Shown here: positions 46,880 through 60,400 of the stretch, piece after piece
How the letters are laid out: each line of letters opens with the position of its first letter
Numbering within the stretch: position 1 is the first letter of the stretch
Origin: Haemonchus contortus
Lineage: Eukaryota; Nematoda; Chromadorea; Rhabditida; Trichostrongylidae
Assembly (NCBI GenBank): GCA_000469685.2
Contig: LS997564.1
Coordinates: forward strand, 14,346,091 to 14,410,090
Length of the DNA stretch: 64,000 bases
Direction of reading: 5' to 3'
Position numbers and translations under genes: made by a program
The notes under the pieces: model-generated
Seen by the model: the letters and a program-made list of their open reading frames with translations, nothing else
Told to the model about the DNA's origin: nothing
The model's database searches: none

Positions 46880-48190
46880 GTGAGGGTACCCTCGCACAGA
46901 AGAGTCTCTCGCCATTTGGGTACAGAGCTGCGTGGCACAGCCCTGCGTGGGGGAGAAATTGCGGACCATAAGTCACCAGTACCTGCACAGAGACACAGAT
47001 GGATGCAGGGGAAGGACTGTCTATTTCTCCGCGTCGAGTCGATTTACACATTCTGTCTCCTCTTTGAATGTCTCTCCGGATGGGTTTGGTATCTTACGCA
47101 TGGGCTCAGCCAAAAACTTGAATTCGGAAGGCTGAAACTAAGCGGGCCATAGCCGCCTCTAATCAGCAAACATTTTGCCCACTCTGGACAAGATTCTTTC
47201 TGATGGAGTAGTATGACTAGCTTCGGACTTCATCCGGTTCACGTCAGAGAACAGCAAGCTGCTCGAGAGTACCCTGTATAGTTTCAAGGGCTGTCCAAAA
47301 GAAAGTCAGAGATGGCGATCTGTACTAATGCAAGGAGGCTTGCATCAAAAAGCGCATCGATGATCTGATAGTGCAAGATTGGAAGATCAAGGGCGACGAC
47401 TGACCGAGACGAAAGGCATTGCCGGATGCACGCCGTTTCGAGACAGAAGATCCGTCCCCTGGAATATGCAACAGCGTCGGCGATGTAAATGTTTCGGCAA
47501 CATCTATTGGCTGTGAATATTGATTCGAATAGCTTGAAAATCCGAAACGGACGTTCAGATTGAGAAGATATAGCTCAATTCTCCCCCTAACAATCTTCGT
47601 TTCCCATGCATGAACATCCAGCTACAAGAGAAGAGCTGGAAGCGTTTTCTATGAACCCAAAAATGCTTTTCAAAGAGAACCACATTTCGCCAAGATCCCT
47701 CTCCAGAATAAGATTGATGATTTCAGCGCCGAGATGACCCCCAGAAGAACGGCTAAAGCGCCATCCAACGGGACTCACAGAACGGAATGGAATGAGCAGG
47801 GTAAAAAAAGACTGCTCGGGTTTATCATGTCGACTGGCATTATCCAGGTGATCACAGTTCCAAACGCCCTCCCATTCTCATGGGAATAGCCTTGTAGACA
47901 GTTCCATAATGAAAAAGATAACATAATCTTCCATCGAAAGTTTTGCCTGACTGACGTGTTGTTGTTCTGAAGTTCTGCACAGGATCGGACCATCGTCTCC
48001 TGCGCGCTAGATTCTGTTTTTCAAAGAGAGAGAGAGCTACGAAGTTCAAGAAACGAAGCTTCAAGACCTTTATCCATTCAATTGGGACCACTCTAAATCC
48101 CTAGCGAGTCTATGGGAAGATTAGATTATCGTCGAATTCTTTTCGGTGTTGTCTTCCTTCCCGCATTGACACACACCTCGGAGGGTCCGA
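46880..48190 (+). mobile_element. RTE-clade LINE, internally deleted, decayed
   Basis: A 5' leader (46880-47190, shared with 28780-29000) precedes broken plus-strand frames of an RTE apurinic endonuclease. A MAICTNARRLASKS-like start lies at about 47310. EEERLKRHPTGL-like text lies near 47750. KFCTGSDHRLLRARFCFSKRE lies at about 47970-48040 (the SDH motif of the endonuclease). The sequence then jumps to VFLPALTHTSEGPILRKQDE at about 48145-48210, which belongs after the reverse transcriptase, so the RT core is deleted. Many stops are present. Confidence 0.8.
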
Positions 48191-48410
48191 TTCTACGAAA
48201 GCAGGATGAATAGGCAGCCAGCGGTCACCCAAGCGCTGTCGAAAGAAACAAAAGTAGTTCGCAAGTTAACTATTTTTACACTTATTTTCCAAATTTAATA
48301 GAAAAGTTTAATCTAAAATTTTAAAATTACCAAGTATAAAAACATTTAAAAAAAGGAATGTCGACAAAATTCAATTAAACGATCAGTGAGGGCTAACTTC
48401 GCAGAGAGCT

Positions 48411-48800
48411 TGAAGGCACAGTTCAGATAAAAATGGTCTCTGAGATTTCCCCATAAAATGAATTTCAGCCCCAATCGTATACCATATCTGGCGCGTATAC
48501 CATAAGATCGAAAAATAGGGATAGGACGTTATAAATGCTCAAAGATTGCACTGTGTGCATCCTCGGACGGGTTACATCGGCACTGTAGAAGCTGCACCAA
48601 ACACGAGAGACCCCATGTAGGGAGTTCAAACAACATGCCATGGCCCATAGCGACACTGGGAAGCAGTTCTGTGCAGTTCTGACTGGATGTAATCAACTTT
48701 TTGCGCACCCGAATACCTCTATCGTACTATTACATTCCCGTCATGGTAATCTCGTCCAAGCTCTACTTTCCTTTTCCGGAGCCTTATTTTCCTCGGAATC
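48411..48800 (+). repeat. Dispersed repeat headed by 'aaggcacagttca', copy B
   Basis: Counterpart of 8909-9330 in the same order and orientation, including 'tgtgtgcatcctcggacggg' and 'ccatgtagggagttcaaaca'. Confidence 0.7.
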
Positions 48801-51800
48801 GGTGAATTCTTTTGCTTTTTCACTTTTCACAGATAGGGCGTTATGAGGTTTAAGAGATCGTATCAGCTGGACGCCACACCCATGACGGACGAGTTCCAAC
48901 GACTTTGTAAAGGCTGCACTATCTCATCACCCGGGCTGGAGAATCAAAGAATCAGGCTTGACCCATGACGACAGTGAAAGCAGCTTAGGATATTTTTGGC
49001 TGAGTCTAATAAGCTCTTTACACAATCGCAACAACGAAATCTCGTCCAAATATCTCCTTTATGCCATTCCCGTCATAGTGATCTCGTATCAGCCATATTC
49101 AGCATCCCGAAGAAACCTTATTTAACGCGAAGTGGACGGAGTTGTTTTCTTTGCATTGATGCACTATTCTCCACCAATACTCCAGCTTTTCGCCTTAAAA
49201 GGGTCCTTACGATTATAGCGAACTGTACCTATTAAGCCTCATGGAGTTGGGGAAACTGTTTATCGTTCGAGTTAAGATCGTCGAATTTCAAACAAGCTGT
49301 CAGGAGCAGGGTTTGACCGTAAGTTTGATCAGCCTCCGAGATTCTATTACTGTGTCACAAGAATGTGAAGGCGAATGAATACGATTACGTTCCATGCGAA
49401 ACGATGACTGACACAAACGCGAACTCCTTACATAGAAGCAGAAGCGCTACGTAGCTCTGTGATGGACGGGAGACATGGAAAAGCAAAAACGAACATCAGA
49501 CACACAACACACTTACCAAATAACGGCACAGCAGGAACGACCAACCTTGGAGCGAGTTATTGCCCGATCAGCTGCCCATTGTGCGTCGAATGCCGACGCT
49601 CCAAAAAGCTCTCGAAGTCGTTGTCGCTCATTTGCAGCGTGCTTTAAAATTAACATGATGATTCGATGTCAATAAAAAAACCGAGTTTCTCCGAACGGCT
49701 CATCAGTTTCTGCAATGCAACAGCTGGGATCAAGCAAATTGAAAAATGAAGGGGAGTAGAGTTCGTAGTTTGTAACTAAAGAAGAAGGGCCACAACAGGG
49801 AATAGGGCATGTTGAATAACAATGTTCTAGACTTCTGGAAGACCCCATTCCACTGCGCTCAACAACGGTTCTTGCAAAAGTGGTCCGTTCTGAGGGAACG
49901 ACACCGAGGAAGGGACATTATAGAAACGGCGCTGTCGAAGTCTTTTTTCGCAATACAATACTGAACGCTGAAATGCATTGAGCCTACTTTACTTTAGGGT
50001 TGGTTACAAAGGGAATGGCGGTAGTCCAACTGATAGTAGACAGCGGAAAGACAAAAAATTCCATCTTGGTTGATCCAACTTCACATTTTGTGTGCCAACC
50101 AAAAAAATTGCAATATATTCTCCTTAGTAGGCTCGGCCCATACGTACATTTTGACTTACTTTTATTTTCACTATATACTTCTTTGCATAGAAACCTCATC
50201 TTCTTCTCATATTCAAGCTTCTCCGTGCACATCCTCTACTTACAAAGGAGTTCATTTACTTGTTAACGGTATTTTCATGACTCGAGCCCGTCGGTTTCGA
50301 ACCCACTGGAGCAACCGACGACAGATGGCATTTCGCTAACAGTTGGGAAGGAGCTACCAGACATCTACCCTGAGATTTGAGTGAACTCAAAGCTGAACCT
50401 TTTTTTCATACTGTGCCCATATTATGAATATTTTCAAAAAGTATCAAAAGTGTTGTTAACACATTGTATGTCGTCTAAATTAAAAACGTGCACCTCTCAC
50501 CTTCTCAAGGCTGTCCATATCAACATCAGCAACATCCACAACTACAGTCTCATGCGATGCCTCCTACCCACCAACTCCGGCACGGCACGGTTCGGGGCCC
50601 AAAGAATAGCGGCCATTCTCCACGCCAAAGGGTTCCTACAGCGTCCCTTGCGACCACTTTCTGAGCCGAGCCATACGCAACGAGCTTCTCAACAGTACTA
50701 TCTTTAACCAAACGCTCGTAAGTGGCACTTGCGTTAGTGAAACCACTTCAATGAAGCTGAGGTCGAATTCTCGGACGCACACTCAGTAAACGTCAATAGC
50801 CGTCGCCGTGTTCTTCAAAAAGCAAGCCCGATTTTTTTTTTGCAGTTCGACAAAAACACTGCCACAAAAACACCTTGCCGGGTTTGTACGGGCGCGAGAA
50901 GTAGACCTCCATCACACAAAGGGTACAGGATTCAACGCTACACGAGGGGGTTATGAACGATCCTGAGCGACTTGAGGAAGCTCGCGATGAGGCAATGCCA
51001 GTCTGTCTTGGATCACCAGCGCTCTCTCGTTAGCTTTCGTATTGAACCACGATTCTACAGTGGATCAGCAACCTTGGCGTAATTACGACAGCCTCGACTC
51101 TTTTCGATGCACTCAAATAGGAGAACTATAAGTCTCTGAAACCTCCTATTTGAGCTTCGATTGATTGTAGGTAATTTCACCATTCCCCACATAGAACACA
51201 ATAGCACGAAAACGGACTTTTTCGAAGTGATGGGTTTTTCGTAGCCAGCGAAAGTCCATTGTCAGTTGTAGCTCCCGCTACTGCGCTCTGCGGCTACTAG
51301 CAAGTGTTGTGCAGACTGTACCACCACAAAACTTGCTCCGATATTCTACGATGAATCTCATAAACATCATCTTCTCGCGTTTCGATTACACGCTATGTGC
51401 TCCCGGGAAGCGATATGGTTCGCCAATGACCTCAGCGCCACTATCATTAAATCGTCTCCGCAACTTCGATCATACGGTCGCCGTCGTCTGTCGATGGCAA
51501 CATCGTCCGTAAACGTCTTACTCGGTCAAGGCAGCTCCAGCTTACTCGGTAGCGTCTTCTCTACTACAATTTGATCATACAAGTTTGTAAACATCGTAGC
51601 CAATATACTCGAGCAAGAAACTTCATGGAGTGCGACGAGCTCGAGCTAGACCATGAGCCTCGCCTATGCGCAAGTTATTCGTAGTTTTGTATACAGTTAT
51701 TTTTCACGGTATTTTCATATTTACTAACTTCCAGAAGAAGAACTAGTTCTTATAATCCTACAATGCCAAGTAGCCCACACAAAATAGAGAAGGTAACATG

Positions 51801-51971
51801 ATCTCCCTTTAACTGCAAAAGAAGCAATTGGTCAACATGTTGGAGAGAATGAAAATTTTCGCTACCATCTATCGAAATCAACCCCATTCTGTTCGTTCCA
51901 ATAACCCGTGGATCAGATTACAATTGAAGCTTGAATCATTGCCTTCAGCAATAACACTTCCGAAGGAGCGA
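48801..51971. other. No gene recognised
   Basis: Several short frames (49.45-49.68, 50.0-50.7, 51.3-51.5 kb) lack splice context or family resemblance. A B-box-like palindromic word at about 50293-50310 is not part of a foldable tRNA. Confidence 0.4.
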
Positions 51972-53311
51972 CTAGCTAGAGTTTGATGATCCCATGTCAA
52001 AATGACTTTTCACCTACAAAATCAGTCGGAGTAAAAGATCAAAGCTTTTATAAGGAACTCACCCGGTCAGCGTAGGTACATAACTGCATTCGAAAGCCGA
52101 AGTTGGGACTGATCATGGGACGTTTTTGCGCTATAAGCGAGAGCGCATTGAGAAATGATAGATCGCAAACGGTGATTAAATATGCGGCTACTACAGTAGC
52201 ACTCCTTGAGACGCCAGCAAGGCAGTGGACGAGAACCGCAGCTGAAAGAGTAGTGCTCAAATCTTTGTCATCAAAGCAAGTACAGCTACTTGAATGGGCA
52301 GTTCACATACCGTGTTTTAATCTGGCGCTATGGATAAATTGATTCGTAACCGAGAAGTGAGATGAAATGTCAGACGATGAACAGTCAGAAAGTTGTATTC
52401 GAAGCACCTTAACTCCATGATATTGTTCAGAGTACAATGTCTTGCCAAAAAAAGTGAAACGCTCCATTAAAAACAACTCAAGAAAAAAGGTCAGAGTCAG
52501 AATGTGCCACGGTTGAAGAAAAAAAAAGGAAGTCTGGCCAAGACAGCTGCGCGCTGCTATCTAGACCCGACAATGACCGTGGAACACACAGACACATTTT
52601 AGAAAAAAAGAAAATACCTTCAACTGATCATGCGCTGGATGACTGGCTGTCAGGTCATGCACGGAAACGACATACTGAAAAAGTCACTTCTATGAAATCA
52701 TCATACAATCATCAAAAATAGCAACAAAATTAAAAATATTATGATTTTCAGGCATTTTAAGCCGTCTCCACCCAAGAGCAAGTTGCCCGCAGTAACCAAA
52801 ATCTGATGAGAGAGTAAAATTTACATCAAGCGTAGTTTTAGAGTATGCCATACAAAATTTCAAAGAAGACTAGCATTCTCGAGCACTTGTCAGTTTAATC
52901 ATTGACCCCATACCAATTCCAAACTGCCTTGGACGCGGATTCAAAGGTAACAAATTGCAGTGGAATAAAGAGCACTATTTCCCGCTACTAACTGTCGAAA
53001 CTTGAACCGTCCGAACAGCATTACTGTCAAGCTTTTCTCGTGAAAAATAAAAATTCCACATTTGCAAAGGAGGTAAGAAGAACTGCAGGGTGAGGAAAGG
53101 TCCTTACATTTTCTGTGACCCCGCAATGGCATGCTCAGAATAGGACCTATCACACAAATTTTTAGTGAAAGACATAGGAAAGGGATTACAAATGAGGAAA
53201 TGGTTTCAAAATGAAAGATCCACTTACTTTTATGCGATGCTTTTTTAGCTGTTCAGCATCAATGGCATCACGAAGACTGCCAAGGTACAAATTTGGGATG
53301 ATTTCGTTCAT
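51972..53311 (-). CDS. Atypical dual-specificity phosphatase, DUSP22/DUSP15-like, 152 aa
   Basis: Five exons in phase: 53311-53228, 52674-52618, 52407-52311, 52241-52063, 52013-51972 (TAG); 459 nt. It should dephosphorylate phospho-Tyr/Ser/Thr proteins; vertebrate DUSP22 acts in JNK and T-cell signalling. The start MNEIIPNLYLGSLRDAIDAEQL matches the family opening. Asp55 (LSDCSSSD) fits the general acid. The P-loop VHCLAGVSRS gives Cys86 and Arg92. The following ATVVAAYLITVCDL...QKRPMISPNFGF is the family C-terminal block. All catalytic residues are present, so it is probably active. The N-terminal myristoylated MG-X-G of vertebrate DUSP22 is not in this exon: the acceptor (ttttggtttag) lies 8 bases before the ATG, so either an upstream mini-exon or a trans-spliced leader joins there. 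Confidence 0.9.
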
Positions 53312-54479
53312 TTCCGTCCCTAAACCAAAAGAAATGTGACGTTCATTTTCAATGACAAAATCTTAAAAACTTCTTCACCAAGCCTGCTTCTGAATGTAGA
53401 CAGCGAAAGTATGGCATTGGCACGAGCTGCCGCTGACGATGGTAGCGAGGAACCTAATCGTCCACAAGGTGAAGTGGTATCCACCACCAGCGACGTGTCG
53501 CTGGTGAACATGGAGGAGTAAAGCTAATCTGCAATGAGCGAAACAGTCGAAGCGAGAGAGGGATTGTGGAGTGGTCGAGTGCATTTCTTCACTTTAAAAT
53601 GTAAAATGCCATAAAACATAGGGTCTCACTTCTTATAACACTTTTTGAAAACACCGTGAACGAATGTTAAAAAAATACAGGCCTTTCTTAAAATTCAACA
53701 AATGAGGCTTTACATAGATTCAAGACACTTTCGACTTATGAAGCTGTAGATGACTGGTAATGATTACGAATCATTGAAAAAACCAGAAAATCGCTACAAA
53801 AAAAAGGAGTTTTGGTCAGGTTAGATCTATTACTATCACAAGGCTTTTAGAGAGATATGCCACAAGGAGAAAAAGCTATAGCAACTGAAAATATCCAACC
53901 CCCTTAAAATAGAGGATAGCCGGTATTCTGACAAAAAACCTAATTTACTCAAACGCATTTTAATAGATTAAGAGTTCTGAGCATAACAAGCATTAACCTT
54001 CAGGAAAAGAGACCATCAAATGTACTTCTAAAGCGTTGGGAACCATCGAAAGCAGTACCTTCTAACGTTCATCGTTTACAACTTCTGAGGCCATGACATT
54101 TTGAAGACAAGTGGTAGATAAATTGGAGTGGTTCAGACCACTATCACAACAAATTCGCAACATAAACTAATTTTTTAATTTGACAATAACAAGTAACGCA
54201 TAATACAATGCAAGAATCAACAACAACTGTAACAATAACAGCAACAAACTTTCAACATGCAGAAATTCAAAAAAAAAAATCAACTATACGCTGAACAGCT
54301 ATTCCCTCAAATGTAATAATTGAGGAGCTCAGAATGACGTAGTAGTACTACCTATGAACAATTTACGAGCTTAACGAGGTCTAACACAACACCGCTATTA
54401 TAAAGTAGACACAATTAGGCAAACCTATCAATCATTTTGAATCACAGTGAAAACTGCTATTTTGAGAAAAGAGGTAGTT
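53312..54479. other. Spacer between the phosphatase and RRP5 genes
   Basis: AT-rich, about 1.17 kb, holding the RRP5 3' UTR and the phosphatase upstream region. A frame at 53320-53511 has no start or splice support. Confidence 0.5.
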
Positions 54480-57400
54480 TCAAACGTTTTCAATATCTTC
54501 CACCTCATCTTCGAGATTCATTTGAAGGTACTTCTCGGCTTTCTCTCGAAGCTAAAAAGCAATCAGTAGCTCGAGATTCAATGTGAGGGTGAGGGTTTAG
54601 AATGATATTTAGGTAACACAAATTTAACAACAGCGTTTTCACTTCATCAGCAGTACTTGGGACTACTACAAGTTTGGACTAAAAATGATCCCCCTTGATA
54701 TTTGTCTTATTCGGCAGGAGACAAAGTAATAGGGAATATAAAACGCTCTCTATTGCTCAAACGGACCAGGCTGTTCCACCTTGGCAGCTTCGACTCGACG
54801 AAAAATGCTTTAAGATTTGTCTGTAGGGTTGTGTTTTAAGAATAAAGGCTGCAGTCACTTAGCGCCAACTCAATTTAAAGTTGCTTTGACCACACCGGTA
54901 CACCGCTTTCAGGAGTTGGTATGATAACGTTCAAAAAAAAAAACCATCTCCCCTGCTCCAGTACTCATGTTATTGAAAGAGAAAGGCTTACCAGCAACCG
55001 CGATTTATCGTCTCCAAACCGTTGCTCAGCCTCCATCCATTTTCGGAACAGAGGTCGTAGTTTGTGCATGCTAAGTTTCAAGGCACATGCGCGTTCCAAT
55101 ACTTGTCTGAACAATGTTGATTAAGGCAAGATTTGCTATCCCGAAGACATGGAAATCAATTAATCACATTAAAGAATCCTTGAAATGTGCAACATGATAA
55201 AATAAACATTAGAAAAAACGGCACTATTTACCCAGTAAACTGCCCCACCTTGTCGAGAATGGGCTGGATTTCTACCGAATTTTTTCAAAGAAAATGAAAC
55301 CGGCTAGGGACTTGCCTACAGGGGTAATGTGACCCGTAGAACACGAATATTGCACCCATTTGTTATAAAGATGCCTAGCGCTTGCGCTACAGGCGCCTGC
55401 GTCAAATCACTGGGTCACCGCTCTTGCTGAAAACTTGCCCCTGACTAGTGTCCCAGGCGTTTTCATGATGAGTGGATGCGATATTCGTGTTCTACGGGTC
55501 AAATTACCCCTCTTGACAAGTTTCTAGCCGGTTTCATCTACTTTGAAAAAAATCGATAGAAATCCAGCCCTTTCTCGACAGAGTGGGGCAGTAAAAGGTA
55601 AATAGTGCCGAGAAAACCTACCGGGCCATCTCGATTCCAGAATGCTTGAGACAAAGGTCAGCATAAACTAGCCACACATCTGTCTTTTTCGGGTAAGCAG
55701 TAACCTGTAAGTTTTGACAACAGATAGAACATTTGAACGTAATCTATCTTATTGCATTGCTTCAATTAAATAACTATCTCACCAGGCTTTCGAACAATGT
55801 ACGCCCCCTCTCAACATCTCCATTACGGAATTCCATTTGAGCGAACCGGCTGATTAGAGGAACGTCTGTAACATAGAAAGCAAATTAGAGGCATTGATTA
55901 ATTGCGAAATCCGCTGAAACTGACGTCGTTGCTTTGGAACGCTGGTGAGCGCTCTTTTCATCAAATCACGTGCTGTATCAGCCCGATTGGTCTTCATTAA
56001 ATGCTCGCCATAGAGCGTCCAAACATCATCAGAATCTGCACGAAACTTTTTCACCATCGCTTCGTAGATCTCATCGGCTTCCTGTAAAATGAGTGACCTA
56101 TTGAGGAACACTCAAGTTCGTCACTATATCACTGAAGAAAGAACTCTACTTGATTTTTGCCATTGTCTGAATAGATGGCTGCCATTTGTTTGTGCATTTT
56201 GAGAGCATCGGCATTGCCACATGCCCGACTGAACACTTCCTTGGTTGAGGTATCATCACCGTATGCAACTTCCATATTGAGGAACGCCGTCCAAATGTTG
56301 AAGATTTCAGCCTCCTCTCTTCAATAGTAGGGAATCAGTCACTGTTGGAGTCTTTTGTATAGTCAGAATCACCTGTAGTTAATAACAGTGAGTGCGCGCT
56401 CAGCGGTAGCCCGGGCTTTAGTGAGATCATTCTTTCCAAGGAAAAACGAGATGTATCTGCAAAGGTGAAAGCATGAAAATAATTGCAAATAAATTCCCAA
56501 TATTGGATAACAAAGTAATAGTTGTAGTCAATGAAGGTTTGCAATGAATATCACTTTCACAACCGTTCAAAGAGTTTCTATTCCAACCACCAAAAACCTT
56601 CGGGAGCTCGCAAGGATGATTCCACGATCGGTACTCATAATACACAGATCTTCCACTGGCCACTCTCGAACCTTGCGGCACCCGTTGGGCGAATGGGCCA
56701 AGACTTCGGTATCGACGTCGATCGATCATAGTTCGATGCCTCCATGCTAGGATTCGAATCCTCCACTACGAAGAACCAGTTGTTAAAGTACTAAAGGCAA
56801 ACTGAACAACTGTACTAGAGCGCCCCAATGGTAAATCCAGCCAGGGAAAGTATGAGAGCAGTCACTGGTCCCATACATCCCTCGTAAAAACGCAGGGTAA
56901 AAGCCTGGGATATCCATGAAACTACATGAAGAGAAGCGCAACCCTAAAAACATAAAAGCCTCTATTCAAACGGCTTAAAGTTGGATGTTTTCACATATTT
57001 GAACGAAGTGTCTGGAAGGCGATGACTGATAAAAAATGGTCACACTAGCTGGAAGAAAAGGAATGTGAAACCTAACTTGAAAATCTCTGGTCTGTGAAAG
57101 TCTAAGAAGCGGTAGTGGAGCTGAACAAAACGAACCTGATCCAAATTTCAGCAGAATTTGGATCTTTCCGCAATAGTCGGGCGAAGTCTTCCTGAGATTC
57201 CGGTTCAAAGTCACCAGCTAGTTCCACTTCTCGATTCGCCAGTCTTCGTTCTTTTTCTCTGTCTTGTTCTTCTTTAGCTGCAATGAGAAAATTCATGCTA
57301 GTACTTTACTCAAAAAGGTCTGAACCAAAATGGCCGTGTACCAACTAACTCATTGCTTTCATTTTCTTGACATCTTTAACTCGATCCTTTTTTAGGTCTG

Positions 57401-60400
57401 ACGGCGGTTTTTGAGTTTCAACTTCCGTTTTTATTTCCTTATCAGCTGTAGTGGTGTTACAGTTTTCATCACCATCATCGCCAAGTTTTCCTACTGCTGC
57501 AAGGTCTTCTGGGCGAAACCCGGTATTGGACCAGTCGAAGCCCGGATCGCTCAACTGAAACATGTTCAGGTGACTGTTATTGTTCTAAACAACTTGGAAT
57601 ATATAAAGAAGACTTTAGCGAAAACGGATCTAATACTGAGCATTCGCCGAGTACGAATATCCTAAATACGGTAGGCAAAAAGAATGTTAATGATTAATCA
57701 TGCGTTTATTCATGTTATCAAAAAGAACTGTATAAATGCATGCTAAGACTTTTTTCGACATGCAACGATTCCTGCAACTAATAGCATCGCAACTAAGTAA
57801 TGACCAAAGAATGGAATTTATGACTTTGTTCAAGCCTCTCACAGGACACGCCAACGTATCAGGATGCAAATTTAGCCTAAATATAAATAATGACTTGCTG
57901 GGGTCACGCAATAAGACGAAAATCGTCTATACTTTCCAGACGAGTGTCTCGCTTCAACCATCAACTATAACCCCAATAATAACGGTAGGCCTGTTAGAGT
58001 TTCGTCAGGTATTGGAAATAAATCAAACAACAAAAAAACCTACGGAGTACTCTCACACTCACCGAAACCTTTTCAACCGGTTCAGGAGTCGTCTCTTTCT
58101 TTTTCTTCTCTTTTTTTGGTGCTACGCCCTCATCTTCCTCGGCTGCCCGTTTTCTATCCTAAAAACTGTACTTTGGTCTAAATATTTACGAACAAAATGA
58201 TTCAAAACAAAGTTAATATTTCTGAATAAAACACCTGTATAGCAGGAGCCTTGAACACGATGCCTACGAGAGAAAGGCAAATTCGACCTTCACTATCAAC
58301 ATGACGGACTCGTACTGTAACTATAGAGTTCAAGGTGATTGTTGAGATCTCCCTAAAACAATACATTTCGGCTTGACGAAATTATTTTTAGGAAAATAAA
58401 TCATACGGATGGTGTATTTTCCGAAGACGCCCAACGATTCCTGGTCCAATCTCCACCAATATAGCATCTGCTGTGTGTTTAGCAACGAATCCATCACACT
58501 GAAAGAAAAACTTGAGCAAAGAAAAAGAAAAAGGGACTAGCAGTGTGCGAAACAAGCGCGATAGACTCAGAACAAAAAAAAAACTGGCATTTTTCTAGAG
58601 TCGCCACTGAAAGTGCAAGAGAACGCAAGAGCAGTTGAGCATAGAATCGTAAAGACTGGGAAACTTTTACCGTAAGCCCGGCCGTGACTTGACTGCGATC
58701 GACAAGCAATCGGCGACGATCCTCCTTCTTGTCTGGCACATCTTTCTGTTTCAAATATGTCTCATACCTTCCCTCTGCGCACACATAGTTTCGCTGAGGG
58801 TTCTCCTCTCGACGTAATGCATACAGGTGGAAGATCTGAATATTTTTACGTCGTTCGCATTGTTCAAAGTGTCAAACGAGAGAAAACTCACTCCATCTCG
58901 CTTGAAATGCTCAATATGTAAGTGCACTTTTTCATAATTGTTCGCAATTGCAGTCGCACATAAAGTTGCCTGTTGCCCGTTAGCCAAATGAAATTGCACA
59001 GACATTGGATGATTGGTCACATGCGTTACCCTCGCAGTTAATCGATGTCCTGGTTCGAATTTCTGAAATCTTTTTTTGAGTAGCTATACAAGCATGGCTG
59101 ATAGATACCAGGTTCATTACAGACAAAAGGTCGAAAAAAGCTCAGTTTTTACATCATAACTAACTCACTTTGACATCGGCTTGCAAATCGAATGCTAAGT
59201 TTAGAAATCCATGGCGTTTTCTTGTTTCCACAACGCTCAACACTTTCGCCATACGCATCTCACCGCCTTTGGGTAAGCATTCAAACACTTCTCCGCCATG
59301 CTCTGGAGCGTCTACCTTAAAACAAACATTTTACTCCCTGAAACGCACTGCAAAAAGGAAGAACAAATAAATAAATGGGAAATTGGACTTAAAAACTTCG
59401 ACGGTTTTGAGTGAAGTTAATTTAGACTCTACAGTGTAGTTAATTCTACAAAGTCAGAAACACATGATTAGTTCGTTCGAGAAGGTCGTAAATGAATTTT
59501 TCATACACGCAAGATTAACCTTGGAAAGCTACGAGTCACATGCAAGAAATCCGGAATCAATGACAAGCAGCTACACCCATTTGATTCGAGTCTCCGGGGT
59601 ATATCACTAGGGAATTGCGAGCCCAAGCACGAGCTAGCAAATATTAGGTTGATGCATAATTATTGCGGATTTTTTCGCGGCTCTTTTTCTCTTGAAAGAA
59701 TTTGACTTTCGGGTTCGGGTTTTTTCTAGAAATGATCTACTTGATTTCCTCTACAAGAATATACTCGAAAAACCATCCGTATATCCGCGAAATTAGGCTT
59801 TACTACTTCGAGAAAGATTGGAAAGTGGCACACTCATTCCGCGATCTCAGTAACTTTTCAGCGATCGTTCATTAGGTGATCTAGTGAAAGTACACATGAT
59901 GTCTTGGTGGTCAAACACGGTCAAAAATTTCGATATTTTCCATTTCCCTGCATTTTACCTGCCTCTATATATTAGGTTGATGAATAATTATTGCGGATTT
60001 TTCACGCAAATTTTACTTAAAGAAATTACAGAAATACTGAGCAAAGACATACTCAAATAATTACTCTGGAAGTTGTTTACCATCTACGTCAAGCACTGCT
60101 TCCCATTGATTAGTTAGTCGGATCCCAAAAGCAAAGAAGTTTTGATCCTTACGGGCGATCCACGCCTTGACATCGGCCATAAAGTCGTCCAAATCGACGT
60201 AACTTCTATTCTCTAGCCATTTTTTCGATGAACGGTTGACGAGATAATCCATAAAAGTTTCTGCTGGTGAATATGTCAGATTTAGGGGCAGATCCCATTT
60301 CTTGGTTGGTTCTGGCTCATTGTTCGATCGCCGAAAAGTTACTGAGATCGTGGAATGACTGCGCCACGTTCCAATCTTTCTCGAAGAATTTAAGCTTAAT

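Noticed and set aside
50285..50340. tRNA-like sequence (ggtttcgaaccc)
   Set aside because: The T-arm-like word is isolated; no cloverleaf can be drawn on either strand.
56739..56830. tRNA-like sequence (ggattcgaatcct palindrome)
   Set aside because: A B-box-like word is present but no acceptor stem, anticodon arm or A box folds around it.
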